From Rhyzopertha dominica (Eukaryota; Arthropoda; Insecta; Coleoptera; Bostrichidae), in NCBI GenBank assembly GCA_025024175.1, contig QCXZ01000064.1, positions 24,424,286 through 24,488,285 of the forward strand: DNA of 64,000 nt, in the 5' to 3' direction. Below, piece after piece: positions 48,600 to 59,096 of this stretch (position 1 is the first letter of the stretch; the number at the start of each line of letters is the position of its first letter). Position numbers and translations under genes: made by a program. The notes beneath the pieces were generated by a model that searched no databases, was not told where the DNA came from, and saw nothing but the letters and a program-made list of their open reading frames with translations.

Positions 48600-48815
48600 G
48601 TTGTAATCTAACTAAAAAGTTGATGGCCGCGATTTGTTGGGATTGTGAGGGCATTCTTTTGAAGGACTAACACCGCAGTGAATGGTACATATTACGCAGT
48701 TTTGTCGCATAAACTGCGAGACAATATACTTGAAAAAAGGCGAGAAAAGTTAACCATAGGCGCGATGTGACTTTCTTCAAATAGCTCAGATATGGGCCCC
48801 AGTGTTTAAAAAACT
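48600..48815 (+). mobile_element. decayed mariner-like transposase fragment
   Basis: The + strand reads KKLMAAICWDCEGILLKD, then after a frameshift TAVNGTYYAVLSHKLRD and ILEKRREKLTIGAM. This follows the mariner order VMA.VFWD..GILLID, ..VNG.YY...L..LR and I.EKRR.KL..GVLLLHDNAP. The block with the second catalytic Asp is degraded. Confidence 0.75.
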
Positions 48816-49499
48816 TATTGTTTTATTTTGACGTCTTGTAGAATGTATACATTTAAAGAAGTAGTAGAGATATTTTATGTGTGTAATAATGAGCAGAAAA
48901 AAAATTAAAGACAGCATGCATGATAGGTTTAAAAAAGCGAAATAAAAACTAAAGAAGTTTGTAGCGAGACCGATAGTTTCACACACAGTAGCAATAATTA
49001 TAAAGGCGGAGTTAAGAAGAAAAAAAAGTTGCAGAAAGAAAAAATATAGAACAGTAATGGGTCTAAAACTGAAACTGAAAACGAAACCAAGCAGCTAATC
49101 AATAATGAAACAGACGAGATACTGGAAATATGCTGCTGTATAACATGCCCAAAGGAAAATCGGGACACAGATGGAAGGCTTACGTAGAGTATGACATTCG
49201 ATAATTAGGTGCTGAAAATGCTTCAAAAATGTAAAACCAAACAAAAGAATTTTCAAAGAAAAAACAAATAGTCTGTTACAAAATATGTTCATAAATGTTA
49301 ATTTGCGTTGTGCCTTGGTGGTCATGGTCATCAGGTAGTACCTCTGCTTACGAACTTGAACTTGCCATTAAATTGGAAACTTATAGTACTAAAAGACTTT
49401 GACCTAATAAAACAATAACGAAGGACGTTTCGTTTTAACAGATTAATATAATTCAAACTCTTGAATTGCGTTCTAGAATAAAATAATCATGTTTGCAAG
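48816..49499. other. AT-rich intronic DNA
   Basis: A-rich on the + strand at 48880-49080; nothing recognised. Confidence 0.45.
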
Positions 49500-50080
49500 C
49501 AATTTAATTGTCTGGCAACATCGCAGATTTATATTTATACCGCCCGCAAGCGGTACGCCGACAATCCGATTTTCATTTGTCGACTTTTTTGTCTTATCTC
49601 ATTTTTTTAATGAATTGTGATTTCCATTAAAGCTTAATGGTGTTATGCATTTTTTACCCACGATATGGACCGATCCCAGGTAGTAATCGGACCGATATGA
49701 ATAGTAAGTGGAAAGTCTTGTACGTTCCTCAACTCACTATCGTTGCAGACGGACCTGACGGCTGTTACACTCCGCTTTAATAAGTATCGCGAACCTGTGG
49801 GCAGTTATTCGCTCTCAGCGATCCATATGTGAGGTCTAAATGGCACTTAATATTCAGAAAGTAAGTCGGAATCGAAGGCTTTATCGCCAGTTCCAAAGAA
49901 CCACTTACGCGAAAATGCAATGCACGGTCGTAAATGAAACGATTCCTGTTAATTATTCGCTAATACCACCCATTGATTATAAAGAAATGAGATATGGGAT
50001 TCGCACATAGTTCCGCTGGAACGAGTTGTGGTCAATTCTATTAGGATTAGCCTTCCGAAATATGTGTATGGCTCAGTTTA
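49500..50080. promoter_or_regulatory. intronic island with hairpin and repeated GGACCGAT
   Basis: Contains a perfect 6-bp stem TACCGC (49538-49543) and GCGGTA (49550-49555) and two GGACCGAT copies within 30 bp near 49667-49697. No coding frame. Candidate regulatory element. Confidence 0.33.
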
Positions 50081-50499
50081 TTACGCCGTAATAAATTTCT
50101 GTTATTGTCTTAAATAATGTGAGAATCAATTCTATTTATATTTATTTCTTTGTGACCTTCCGATATAAAGGAATGCTAGACTACGGTGGACTACGACTAT
50201 ATTCAGTAAATATTCTGGACAAGAACAAAAATGGGTAACATTGACCGTCAGCCTAAGGAGGGAATTAGGAAAACCCGACCCCGAAATCTGTTATTCGTTT
50301 GACTACACTCTAAAATATACCTTAAAAAAGATAAACAGCAAGACTCTATGAAATTAACAATCATTAGCTGAACTATAAGGAAAGCATGGATTTGAAAGGA
50401 TCATCAAAGCATGAAGCATCTAATAACAATGGAAATGTATATCCTGCCTAAGCTCCAAATAAGGGAGCTTAAAATTGAACCAAGGTTAACTGATTCTTT
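50081..50499. other. AT-rich intronic DNA
   Basis: Nothing recognised. Confidence 0.45.
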
Positions 50500-50930
50500 G
50501 ACGACATCGAGCTTTTCTCCCATAATCTTCCACACACTTGATGTGCGACCACAACAAGACTTTGCACTCGGCCAGGACCGTAAACAGCCGTCCGAGAAAG
50601 GGCCTTTCTCTCCCTGCGGCTGTCACAGGGCCCGATTGTCTGGGACGCGTGATGGATCGGCCCGCGTAGGTCAATGGCTTCCGCAATTTCTCTTCGGCTG
50701 TCTCCAGCAGAACAGAAAACACGCGAATCGATACCGGAGGAAAGAGAGAGCCCTTAACGGCCCCCGCTATTAATATCCCGGAACGGCACACGCATAACGC
50801 ATCTTGCGTGGAATGAAATTCGGCTGCAAGGACAGAAACGTGATAATTTATTGGGGACGCGGGGAAACGGGATCGGCAAAAAAGTTTGACGGTCGACTGC
50901 TAGGTACAGTGTCGAGAGTTATGGGGTGAC
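50500..50930. promoter_or_regulatory. GC-rich intronic island
   Basis: GC-rich, with overlapping opposed frames of about 100-120 codons and a Meis half-site CTGTCA near 50621. Candidate regulatory DNA. Confidence 0.3.
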
Positions 50931-51780
50931 AATTGAACTTTTTCTGGAGGCGTTCAGCAATCAATATTTTGTAAGAGAAAAATGTTAATTCTTTCTGCAT
51001 TACAAAAATAGAACTACAAAAAATAATACAATAAATAACAAGGCCAAGGACATCATCAAAAGAGAAAAAGGAAGAGTCATGAGGAGAAACAGCCACTTTT
51101 TTCAGACTTAAAAGTTACTAACTGTATGTTACACAGTTTGAAATCTAAAAAGGCATTTGAAGGAGAACTGTTCTAATTTTTATCGAAATGCAAAAAGACA
51201 TTTAGGTATACCATCTAAGATTGATAATATGTCATGGAAACACACTGTATAGAGATCTGTATTATATTACTTCATAAATTTTCACAAAACATCTTGGATG
51301 AATGAAACTTAGAGCTGTAACGGGATTAGCCAATGTTATCTTTGTGTTACAAAAATTTATATTAGCAATTATTATACCAATATGAACAAGTGTAATGATA
51401 TACTCATAATTTGCCAGCCCTTTTGCAGCAGTCATCATAGTAGTAATCACTAACCGTGCAAATTAGACTTTGGAATATATCCTTCATCATTTCAGTGCAT
51501 ATCAAGCACATTTCGCCTTTATACAGTTTCAGATTATTTAAACTTAACTAATAGACGGAATTAAGCGATGGTCTAGCATATCTAGTAGCTTGTATTCTTT
51601 ATCTAATAGCTAGCAAGGTACCCTAACTTGTATAAACTGACGAAGGTGATCAAGCCAATTAGTGCAGCCAGTCACTACTTTAAATTTGTTAACGTTTGAC
51701 GTAGGCCACTAAAAACGAAATATTCTACTTTTTTTTTCAACTTTACTTGCTCCATTACTCGCAGCATATTCGTGTGCAAC
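50931..51780. other. AT-rich intron preceding the C-terminal exon
   Basis: Nothing recognised. Confidence 0.5.
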
Positions 51781-51844
51781 GTTAAACGGGGTTGGGTGGC
51801 CGCTAATGCTCAAGTCCGAGGGCAGCGTCTTACTCCACTAACAG

Positions 51845-52006
51845 TTTTTTCACCGCATGCAGGTCCTAGCGGTGCCTATAGTCCCGATGGAGCGATGGGC
51901 TACATGATGGACGGGCAGCAGATGATGCATCGGCCGCCTGGTGATCCAGCTTTCCACAACCAGTATGCGCACTACCCCGCCGAATACTATGGTCACCATC
52001 TGTGAG
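51845..52006 (+). CDS. hth: homothorax last coding exon (C-terminal tail), with alternative acceptor at 51862
   Basis: From the CTAACAG acceptor the exon adds VFSPHA and then GPSGAYSPDGAMGYMMDG, QQMMHRPPGDPAFHNQYAHY and PAEYYGHHL before TGA at 52003-52005. From memory, Drosophila Hth ends NRA-VYTPHP-GPSG...GYMMD...MMHRPPGDP.FH...HYP.AEYYGQHL, so the upstream acceptor gives the orthologous form. A second acceptor, CATGCAG ending at 51862 with its own TTTTTT tract, would join NRA directly to GPSG and drop six residues in frame. The tail is rich in Met, Tyr, His and Pro and has no known domain. A donor TGAG|GTATGT lies one base after the stop. Confidence 0.95.
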
Positions 52007-53939
52007 GTATGTATTAGCAATTCTTGTGGTAGATGAATTTATGAAACTGGATTTGTGTACGGCATGAGGGACAGAGCAATCAGTAGTGTTTTAGGACTGT
52101 GAAATCGTGATCCCTTTGTTTAGATGTGGACCCAGCTGATTCCGTGTAGATTGAGTGATCTTTGATGATTAACATTTCCATTAACTCCCCTTCTCCTGGT
52201 ACCGTGCAGGCGATAAACTTTTTTTTGCCCAATGAGTTGACTCTCGAGTTTTCAACTAACACGTGCCTTTTAGGTAGCTGAGTATTCTAAAAGCTTTTAA
52301 CATTGCAGTTGTTAACTATTAATCGGGTTACGATCAAATGGCTATCAGTTTTACGAATAGTAAATTCAAAGATGTTGATTAATCGTGGTCAGTCATCGCC
52401 TTTAACATATTTTTATTGTTATTTTCATCGAAAGTAGAACCACCAACCTCCATTGGCATTAACAATACACACAAATTCCGTTTTTATTTGACCATTCATG
52501 TAAATGTTAAAATAAGGATATTTTCATCCGAAATCATATGTTTGTTCGTCAAAACCTATACTATATATCTAAAGAATAAATATTTTTCACTTAACTGGCA
52601 GTTCTTCTGTCCTTACTGGACCTTACCTTGGCTGGACGTAAATTTTAACTGTACTTCAGTAATTTCTAGATACAGACATTTGACAAAATATTATTCTGTA
52701 TGTATGTCGAAGCCTATAAAAGATATCCTCAAAATTTGTTTACATATTTGACTTGTATTGTTTTTGACTGGATTTTAAAAACCTGCACAACCAAACAGCA
52801 ATGTTGATTTCAAAAATTAGAAGGGAAAAAGTGTTGGTTCTTTATTTAATTTTTGCAAAAAAAATGGTTTTTGGTGTTTTTTTCAGCAGAATGGACAGAT
52901 AAAATGTTAAATAGGAAAACAACCTCGAAAGCAGAAAATCGAGTTTCCCAGTCTTTTCACGTCAGTTCATACAGAAATTCTTAGGAATATTATCGGATCC
53001 TTATTCGTATGATATGACATTATCAGTCAGTCTTCATCCCGAACTCGTTATATATTTGGACTGATTTGGAGATTGGACTCCTTTAAAGAATCGCAAACCC
53101 TCTCTCTTGAGAAGTTTTTCCTCAGACCACTATGAGGGATGAAAGGCCGAAATGTTTTCTTCCCGAGTTCAGTACATTTAAGCAATAGTAGTCCGGCTTC
53201 CTTTACAAGTTTTCTTCCATGCCGCTACGAGGGCCGAGTTCGCCCCGAGTTCAATATAATATTTCAAAAACCGCACTCACCTTTTCCAAACAAGCTCGCC
53301 CCTTCAGTCCAGACCGCCATGACGATTTAAATGGACTTCAATGTTACCTGCTAGTTCCTGTCTTCTGATAAAACTTTTTCGGTCGCTCTACATGTCACAA
53401 ACTATATACATATGCTACACGTATGTATCACCAGAAGAGATTGGCTTTTGGATTTTAAAAATGAATTGAACTGAGCCGCAAAAAGACCATTTTAAATTAG
53501 CATAAAATAAAAAAAAACGGATCACGCATGCCAGAGTTTTCTCTTTCTAATGCGAGCGTAACGCGTGTTGTGTGAAAATAGTTCGTACAATTTGATGCAT
53601 TTGCTGTACTAATGAATGTAACGCTGTTAACTGTTACCTGCAACAAATACAAGCATAGTTGATTTTGCGAAAACGGTTACAAATCGCGGAATACCTTACT
53701 GATAACCGCAACGTAAGTGTAAATTGCAAATAGATCTTGTTTGACAATCGACACGAGTGGCAGTTGCAGCGGCAGTACGACGCGACGTACGTTCACAACA
53801 AAAACCTTCACCTGCTAACTTGATCCGTTTTTTTATGATCGCCCATTACTTTTATTGTAAACTTCAGGAATATAAGTCATGAACAACTCTTATGAGTTTA
53901 TACGGGAAAAAAATCTAACGCTTTGTTTTTGTTTTTCAG
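52007..53939 (+). other. hth: probable 3'UTR intron of hth (1.9 kb)
   Basis: Bounded by GTATGT at 52007 and a strong T-rich acceptor ending TTTTTCAG at 53939. No coding content. GC-richer patches at 53110-53330 and 53530-53830 are unexplained. If the donor is not used, the coding exon simply continues into this sequence. Confidence 0.6.
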
Positions 53940-54013
53940 GTCTCAAGGAAACAACAACGACAAAGGACATTGAAATATGCAACTTTTAAATGTGATTATT
54001 CTTCTGTACAAAG

Positions 54014-54021
54014 TGTAAATG
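54014..54021 (+). promoter_or_regulatory. near-consensus Pumilio motif in 3'UTR
   Basis: UGUAAAUG, one base off the UGUANAUA Pumilio recognition element. Confidence 0.3.
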
Positions 54022-54088
54022 TAGTGCCCCAGTGTTTAGTTGACGGGAAGAACTTGTACAAAAAGTATTAGACCTAACGTGCGATGAT

Positions 54089-54096
54089 TGTAAATA
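54089..54096 (+). promoter_or_regulatory. Pumilio response element in 3'UTR
   Basis: UGUAAAUA, a consensus Pumilio site 150 bases into the probable 3'UTR exon; another copy is at 55120-55127. Confidence 0.45.
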
Positions 54097-54714
54097 GTGG
54101 ATATAGAGCCGGCCCCGGAGTGGCCAAGGACTCGCCCAACATCAAAAAAAATAATAATGTGTATACTGTACATGATGAATTTGGGACAGAACAGTCCGCG
54201 TGTAAAGTGATGTGGTCTCGTAGCTTAGATTCCTCGATGTTACCCTCAACCCCTCGCCAACCCCATTTTTCTACCGTTATCACACCAGGAAATTCCCGGA
54301 CGGCCACCAGAAGCAAGAAACCGCACTTAACAAAAAACGAGAATAATTGAAGGTTGTGCTGTTGTAAAATTATAGTTGTTATATCCGTTGTGATTTTTTT
54401 GCTAATTCAGAATAACCCGACCCCCTTGTCCCGATTATACGATATACGTAAGTGAAACCTAGATAATACCAATGCGTGTTGAAATCTCACACGAACTAGG
54501 ATTATATCAAATACACAAGTATACAGAATGTTGCAATGTCTCAGGTGGTTTTATCCCAACATACCAATAGAAAAAAGTTTATATTGCTGTATTGTACACA
54601 AAGGTCTTTTATCCAACTGCTGTATCTTGCCAGGAACCTGTCGCGGGAGCACGTGCGCCCTCTATTGCCGAGCGGCGCAAGGTTTGCCTTTGTTATATTG
54701 TTTAATAGTCGTCA

Positions 54715-54775
54715 GGCAATGGAGGCGCGCGTGCAAGTGCGGTACCCCGGGTTCGATTCCCGACGCCCCGTCAAG
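54715..54775 (+). repeat. tRNA-derived B-box sequence within the 3'UTR
   Basis: GGTTCGATTCC at 54750-54760 inside a 4-bp T-stem (CGGG ... CCCG) is a good internal pol III B box. Upstream sequence is GC-rich but no D arm or acceptor stem folds well, so it looks like a SINE remnant or decayed tRNA. Confidence 0.4.
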
Positions 54776-54835
54776 TAGAGTATACGATTTATAGTGATCT
54801 GACGTTTCTATAACCCCATAATGACGCGAAATTTT

Positions 54836-54841
54836 AATAAA
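54836..54841 (+). terminator. possible proximal polyadenylation signal AATAAA
   Basis: Only canonical hexamer noticed in the first 0.9 kb of the 3'UTR exon. Confidence 0.4.
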
Positions 54842-55119
54842 ATACAATCATTTCCGGACGAGGTCCAGGGAATCCGGCCTGCAGATGCCGATGTCAGGGT
54901 CGCTGATTATATCAAACCTTTGTTCAGGGGGTGGTGGGTGAGGCCGATCGCGAACTGGGTGCAAAACCGTCGCGAGTGCAATCTTAGTGTATACTATTTA
55001 CACGAGACAAGCTATAGTTTNTGAGTCATATTTATATCACGTGTTTTGCCTATACCGATGTATACGCCCTCTGTCGGCCCATTCTCGTTCCGCCTACCCC
55101 GCCACCTGCCAGTGGTTTA

Positions 55120-55127
55120 TGTAAATA
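55120..55127 (+). promoter_or_regulatory. Pumilio response element, present only in the long 3'UTR
   Basis: UGUAAAUA, after the proximal AATAAA, so it would be included only with distal polyadenylation. Confidence 0.35.
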
Positions 55128-55404
55128 CCTCCGATGGAAAATTGTTGGCTGTTCATTTTACGTGATTTTCATCATGGATCATTATTCGCCTTATCCAATG
55201 TATACGAGAAAAAGAAAAGTAACTAAATCAATACAGATCAATTTGAGAGAAATATCGTACCTCTATGTTATGTATGAGAGGAACGTGTTTGTGTTCTGCT
55301 TTTTAATGAAATTATATATATTATAAACGATTATGGGACGAGATACCTCTTACACTACTTTGGTAACGCCGTGTCCTCTGTATAGTGTTTTTTGAAACGT
55401 CAGC

Positions 55405-55410
55405 ATTAAA
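55405..55410 (+). terminator. possible distal polyadenylation signal ATTAAA
   Basis: ATTAAA followed within 15 bases by a U/G-rich stretch. Confidence 0.4.
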
Positions 55411-55430
55411 TGCTACATCTTGTGTACTTA

Positions 55431-56227
55431 TATAAACTGTGTTTTTAATTACCCGTCTCTTCCTTACACCTTTACAATTCCCCCAACCAGGGCTGCTCCT
55501 GGCCTAAGGTCACTGCATTATAAGGTACCGACAGCTATAGTCTCAGGTTTGATCAGAAAACATAAAAGATGGCATAATACAAGTACTTTTCCCCTTAGTA
55601 TCAGCGAGAGGTGGGATAGCAAATATTGCCGAATCCCAACTTCGCCATCAACCATCGCTGTCATAGCGGACAAACCTGACAGAAACCAAAATGGAACTAT
55701 AAGAAACTAAATGGAAATTATATATGTTGCAACGATTATCACTACCTTTCAAGATTCAGTGACCTTAGCTTGGCCCGGGTAAAGTCAAGTGTTTTAACAA
55801 AAATTACGAAAATAAACTCTCCACCGTTAAGTCGTAAAGATAGACTCCTAACAAAATAACGCCCATGTCATGTGGTTCATCTATGCGCTGTAGAGTATAA
55901 GCATAAACTACGAATACCTCCACCAAGTATGCCGAACAAACGATTTGGAAGCGACTTTGTTTTTGCCGGCGAATCCAAGCTTTATCGGATTGCCGATAGG
56001 TGGCGCCCCATGCTAAGTGTATATTTTTTTAATAATATAAGCACAATGTGACAATTTCATTTCAAGTTATAAAATTACAAATACCAACCATTCAATTTTT
56101 TACCGTATAATAATATTTACCGTAATACAGCAATTAAGAAGCTATGTACTATTGCACATACTTTTGTTTGCTCTAAGCGCTATAAACACAGGGAAAGATT
56201 TAACAACACTAAGGCCCAGTTGCACAA
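55431..56227. other. 3' flank of hth
   Basis: No gene recognised; a 96-codon frame at 55420-55710 looks like chance. Confidence 0.45.
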
Positions 56228-56356
56228 ACATGGATCAAATTTGATCCGGGTTTAATCTGAGTTCGTTGCTATATAGCAACACTAATCAGAACACTGGATT
56301 CATGGCGTTGCTAGGCAACGATCGCGGTTTAAACCTGTATTAATTTTGATCCACGT
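56228..56356. mobile_element. foldback MITE with RFX X-box-like palindromes
   Basis: Two 42-bp imperfect inverted arms (56228-56269 and 56315-56356) share TGGATCAAA, GGTTTAA and CGTTGC. Between them lie a perfect 16-bp palindrome GTTGCTATATAGCAAC (56265-56280) and CGTTGC-TAG-GCAACG (56306-56320). GTTGCTAGGCAAC is a textbook X-box half-site pair for RFX factors. GGCCCAGTTGCACAAAC at the left edge suggests the element begins near 56213. Confidence 0.65.
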
Positions 56357-57487
56357 CTGAATCAGAATGGTTCTTGCACACGATCACATGATATGTTGGC
56401 GTTTCTTTATTGGGAGTTTACAAGTAAATATTTTGTACAAGTGTATAAAAACGTAGAAAGTATAGCAGTAAGTAATAAGTAGACTTGAACGGTCCCGCTA
56501 GGTAAGTACCTTCATAATAATTAAGGAATCGATTAATTTTAACAACCATGTTGTTTTATTGCGTTTAGTTGTCTGTCTATTTGTAATATTATTTCAGATA
56601 CTGTCTTGGTCAACCAAATGGAATTAATTCAGTATTTCTATATATTGGCACCTATCAGCAAAGTGCCGAAACCTGTTATTTCAATTTAAGAAAAGTCAGT
56701 TGACAATTAAAAGTAAGAATGATAGTTCCCGGCCGTTAATGACTACATGTTCTTTAAAAGCTAGATTAAAGATGATTGCAATAAAAAAATCGTTGCATGA
56801 ACGACTTATTATTCTTACAATGTAATACAACCATCTATTTAATGTAGTGATTGTGAAAATTAAAAAGTAATTATTTAAAATTTGTAATCCATCAATAATA
56901 GGAGTCGTGGTCTAACTTGTAGATAATGTGGCTGTTGCTGTAGCTGCTCTTTCTCATAATTTTGAAACAATTGTTCGTAGGTTTCATTTCCTGGAAAACA
57001 GTCTTGGCAATGTTTAAAGTAATTACACTAACATCAACTACACTGGAATGGCAATACTGTCATAAACTTTCAAAAAGTATGTAAAAAGATATTTATTAAA
57101 AAGAATGCTTTAATGTTGTCGCCCTAAGAAGTACCTAGTAAGCAGCAAAAAATTTGGAGATCCAGCTTGTGGGTCATTGTGTGAACAGTGAAAGTGTAAA
57201 AGATTTATATTGGAAAGAAAATATAATAGTAATTAACGAACGATATTGTAGTCCCCTATTTGGTTATAACTAAAAAGTACATAAAAAATATTTTTAAAAG
57301 GTATGTTTTTATGTTGGTGTTTTAAAAAGTAGTAAATAAGAAAAAACGAATATTCAGGAAATAATAAAATAACAATAATTTTTACAATCAAAAGCATTCC
57401 CTCGGGCGCTGACATTTACACCCGAGAATGCCTTTATTTAAAAAAAATATTATTTTTTTTCTTATTCACATTTTTAGTACTGTATGT
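56357..57487. other. AT-rich 3' flank
   Basis: Nothing recognised. Confidence 0.45.
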
Positions 57488-57590
57488 CTTATCCAACAGG
57501 ATCTTCTGTGGCCCAATAGCGGCAGTTCTGACAACTGCCGTGTCCGTGAAGAGTAAACGTTGATTCATCCGAAAACAAAACATTTTCTGC
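57488..57590 (-). mobile_element. decayed IS630/mariner-related DDE transposase fragment
   Basis: Minus strand reads AENVLFSDESTFTLHGHG then QNCRYWATEDP, matching NVLFTDEATFTLHG.VNRQNCRYW..ENP of the same insect DDE family as the fossil at 22795-23290; the first catalytic Asp (SDES) is visible. Stops follow. The relic may extend to about 57900. Confidence 0.75.
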
Positions 57591-57639
57591 TTTATATTTT
57601 ATATTCTACATTTCTATNATTTGCAAAGAAATCGGTTAA

Positions 57640-58939
57640 TTTTGCTGTTACAGCTGTTTCTTTAAGCATCCTTATATCATGGGTATATAATTTTATTAAT
57701 TTTGATATTATCTTGTGCAAGAGAAACCCGAAAATGTCTTTTTACTAATTTAAAAAGAAATGCAGAAGCAGTGCTGAACTATTTAAGGGTCGTTTTCAAT
57801 GATGTGTCTGTGATATCACTGACAGAAATCACAAGAACCATTGCGGCAACCAGAAGAAAACAATTGGCGTGTTTCGGCACTTCCTTGACAGGTGTGAAAA
57901 TATAAAGATATTATATGTATTACGTTTCGCTTGCACAGACAGTATATACGAAATTAGTTAGTCAAGATAAAAGGCACAAAACTGATTAAAAAAGCCCTGG
58001 CCATATGTCGCGGTAAAGAAAAGCAAAAAAGTAGAAATTATTATTACTCACTATTTACGTGACGCCGAAAACTTCTCAAGATATTATCGATACCTTTGCT
58101 CGACTAATTCAGTGTTTACGCGTGATAATCAACTGTATTGTTGTAATAACAATAATTATGACAAAATCAGATTTTACCAAAAGACTACAAGTTCTCTGTT
58201 AGTTACTGTGATATATAATAAAGCATTTAAAGAACCTAAACCTAAGATTTATACGGGTTATTTAGTAGGAAACTGCATTTCATACCTCTCTAGCCTTTGA
58301 TGTATATCATTTGTTTCATAAAATCTGATACATCCTGATTAGAATTACTAAATTATATCTCCTTTTTAGAAGAAAAGCAGCAAAAGCAATTTTGAGATAT
58401 CATCGGAAAACATTTATTTTTTTCGACTATAATGGATCCATTTTGCGATTTAAAAATTATTAATGGCATAAATGGATAACAAAAAGTGTTTTTCATTGCT
58501 GTTTAGCAGGAAAAAATACTGATATGGACGTGGTTTTAACCTGGATCTGCCAGCTTAAAAAACTACGCCGATCCTCTGGGCTACTAGGGTACTAGGCTTA
58601 ACAGCACTGCGTTTTCAAAACTGGGTAATTAAATTAATAAGGGCTAATTACCAAAGATATTTCAATCTGTATTTTGTTGAAAGTGAGTAATAGATAGTTC
58701 TGTTAATGATTGTATTGAAAGTTACAGATCATTGCAAATATTTTCAGTCGTTCTAAACTACTAGAAATGTTGTCAATAACCGTATTATCAGGTAAGTAAT
58801 GTACCTATTTGTGATAGTTAGTACAGTGTATGTATCCGAAAGCTCGGATGCTAAAAGGCAAGTTGATTTTTGCATACATAATAATTTAGGCTTTTTTAGT
58901 CAGCTTAGAGCTAGATATCAATTTGCTGCGTAGCTATGG
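57640..58939. other. AT-rich 3' flank
   Basis: First 260 bp may be the N-terminal part of the DDE relic. Ambiguous base at 57618 just before. Nothing else recognised. Confidence 0.4.
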
Positions 58940-59096
58940 AAGGTACAGGTTCAAATGTAGGACCAATATTGTTTTTATTTAAGCGACGTCTTGGAGGTTT
59001 CTAAATAGGCTGAATAGGCGACAATGTAACATCTATTGAAAGCTAAGGTCGAGTATTTGGATCACTTTAGAAAGTGGTGTCTCAAGAATTTTTCAC
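58940..59096 (+). mobile_element. possible LINE reverse transcriptase fragment
   Basis: Reads EGTGSNVGPILFLFKRRLG, a degraded PQGSVLGPILFL block, followed with frameshifts by YLDHFRKWCLKNFSQ, like the L..WC..N.L segment of LINE RTs. Weak but ordered. Confidence 0.4.

Larger units (their letters stand above)
45282..51844 (+). other. hth: hth intron between homeodomain and C-terminal exons (6.6 kb)
   Basis: GTGAGT donor at 45282; ends at CTAACAG (51844) or, in the alternative form, at CATGCAG (51862). Confidence 0.9.
53940..55430 (+). other. hth: probable hth 3'UTR exon
   Basis: Begins GTCTCAAGG after the acceptor at 53939. Possible polyadenylation signals are AATAAA at 54836-54841 and ATTAAA at 55405-55410, the latter followed by a TTGTGT-type U/G tract. 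The short form would be about 0.9 kb, the long form about 1.5 kb. It contains Pumilio-type motifs and a tRNA-like B box. Ambiguous base at 55021. The true end needs transcript data. Confidence 0.55.

Noticed and set aside
50411..50791. Opposed frames of 120 and 101 codons
   Set aside because: Both strands open in a GC-rich island; neither is recognisable.
45282..51844. A separate 18-nt microexon for the VYTPHP-like peptide
   Set aside because: None found in the intron; the matching codons lie directly upstream of the 51862 acceptor, which explains them as part of the exon.
7909..57618. Scattered single ambiguous bases (for example 7909, 9232, 15787, 20373, 25263, 37254, 55021, 57618)
   Set aside because: Look like consensus uncertainty or heterozygosity in the assembly, not biological signals.
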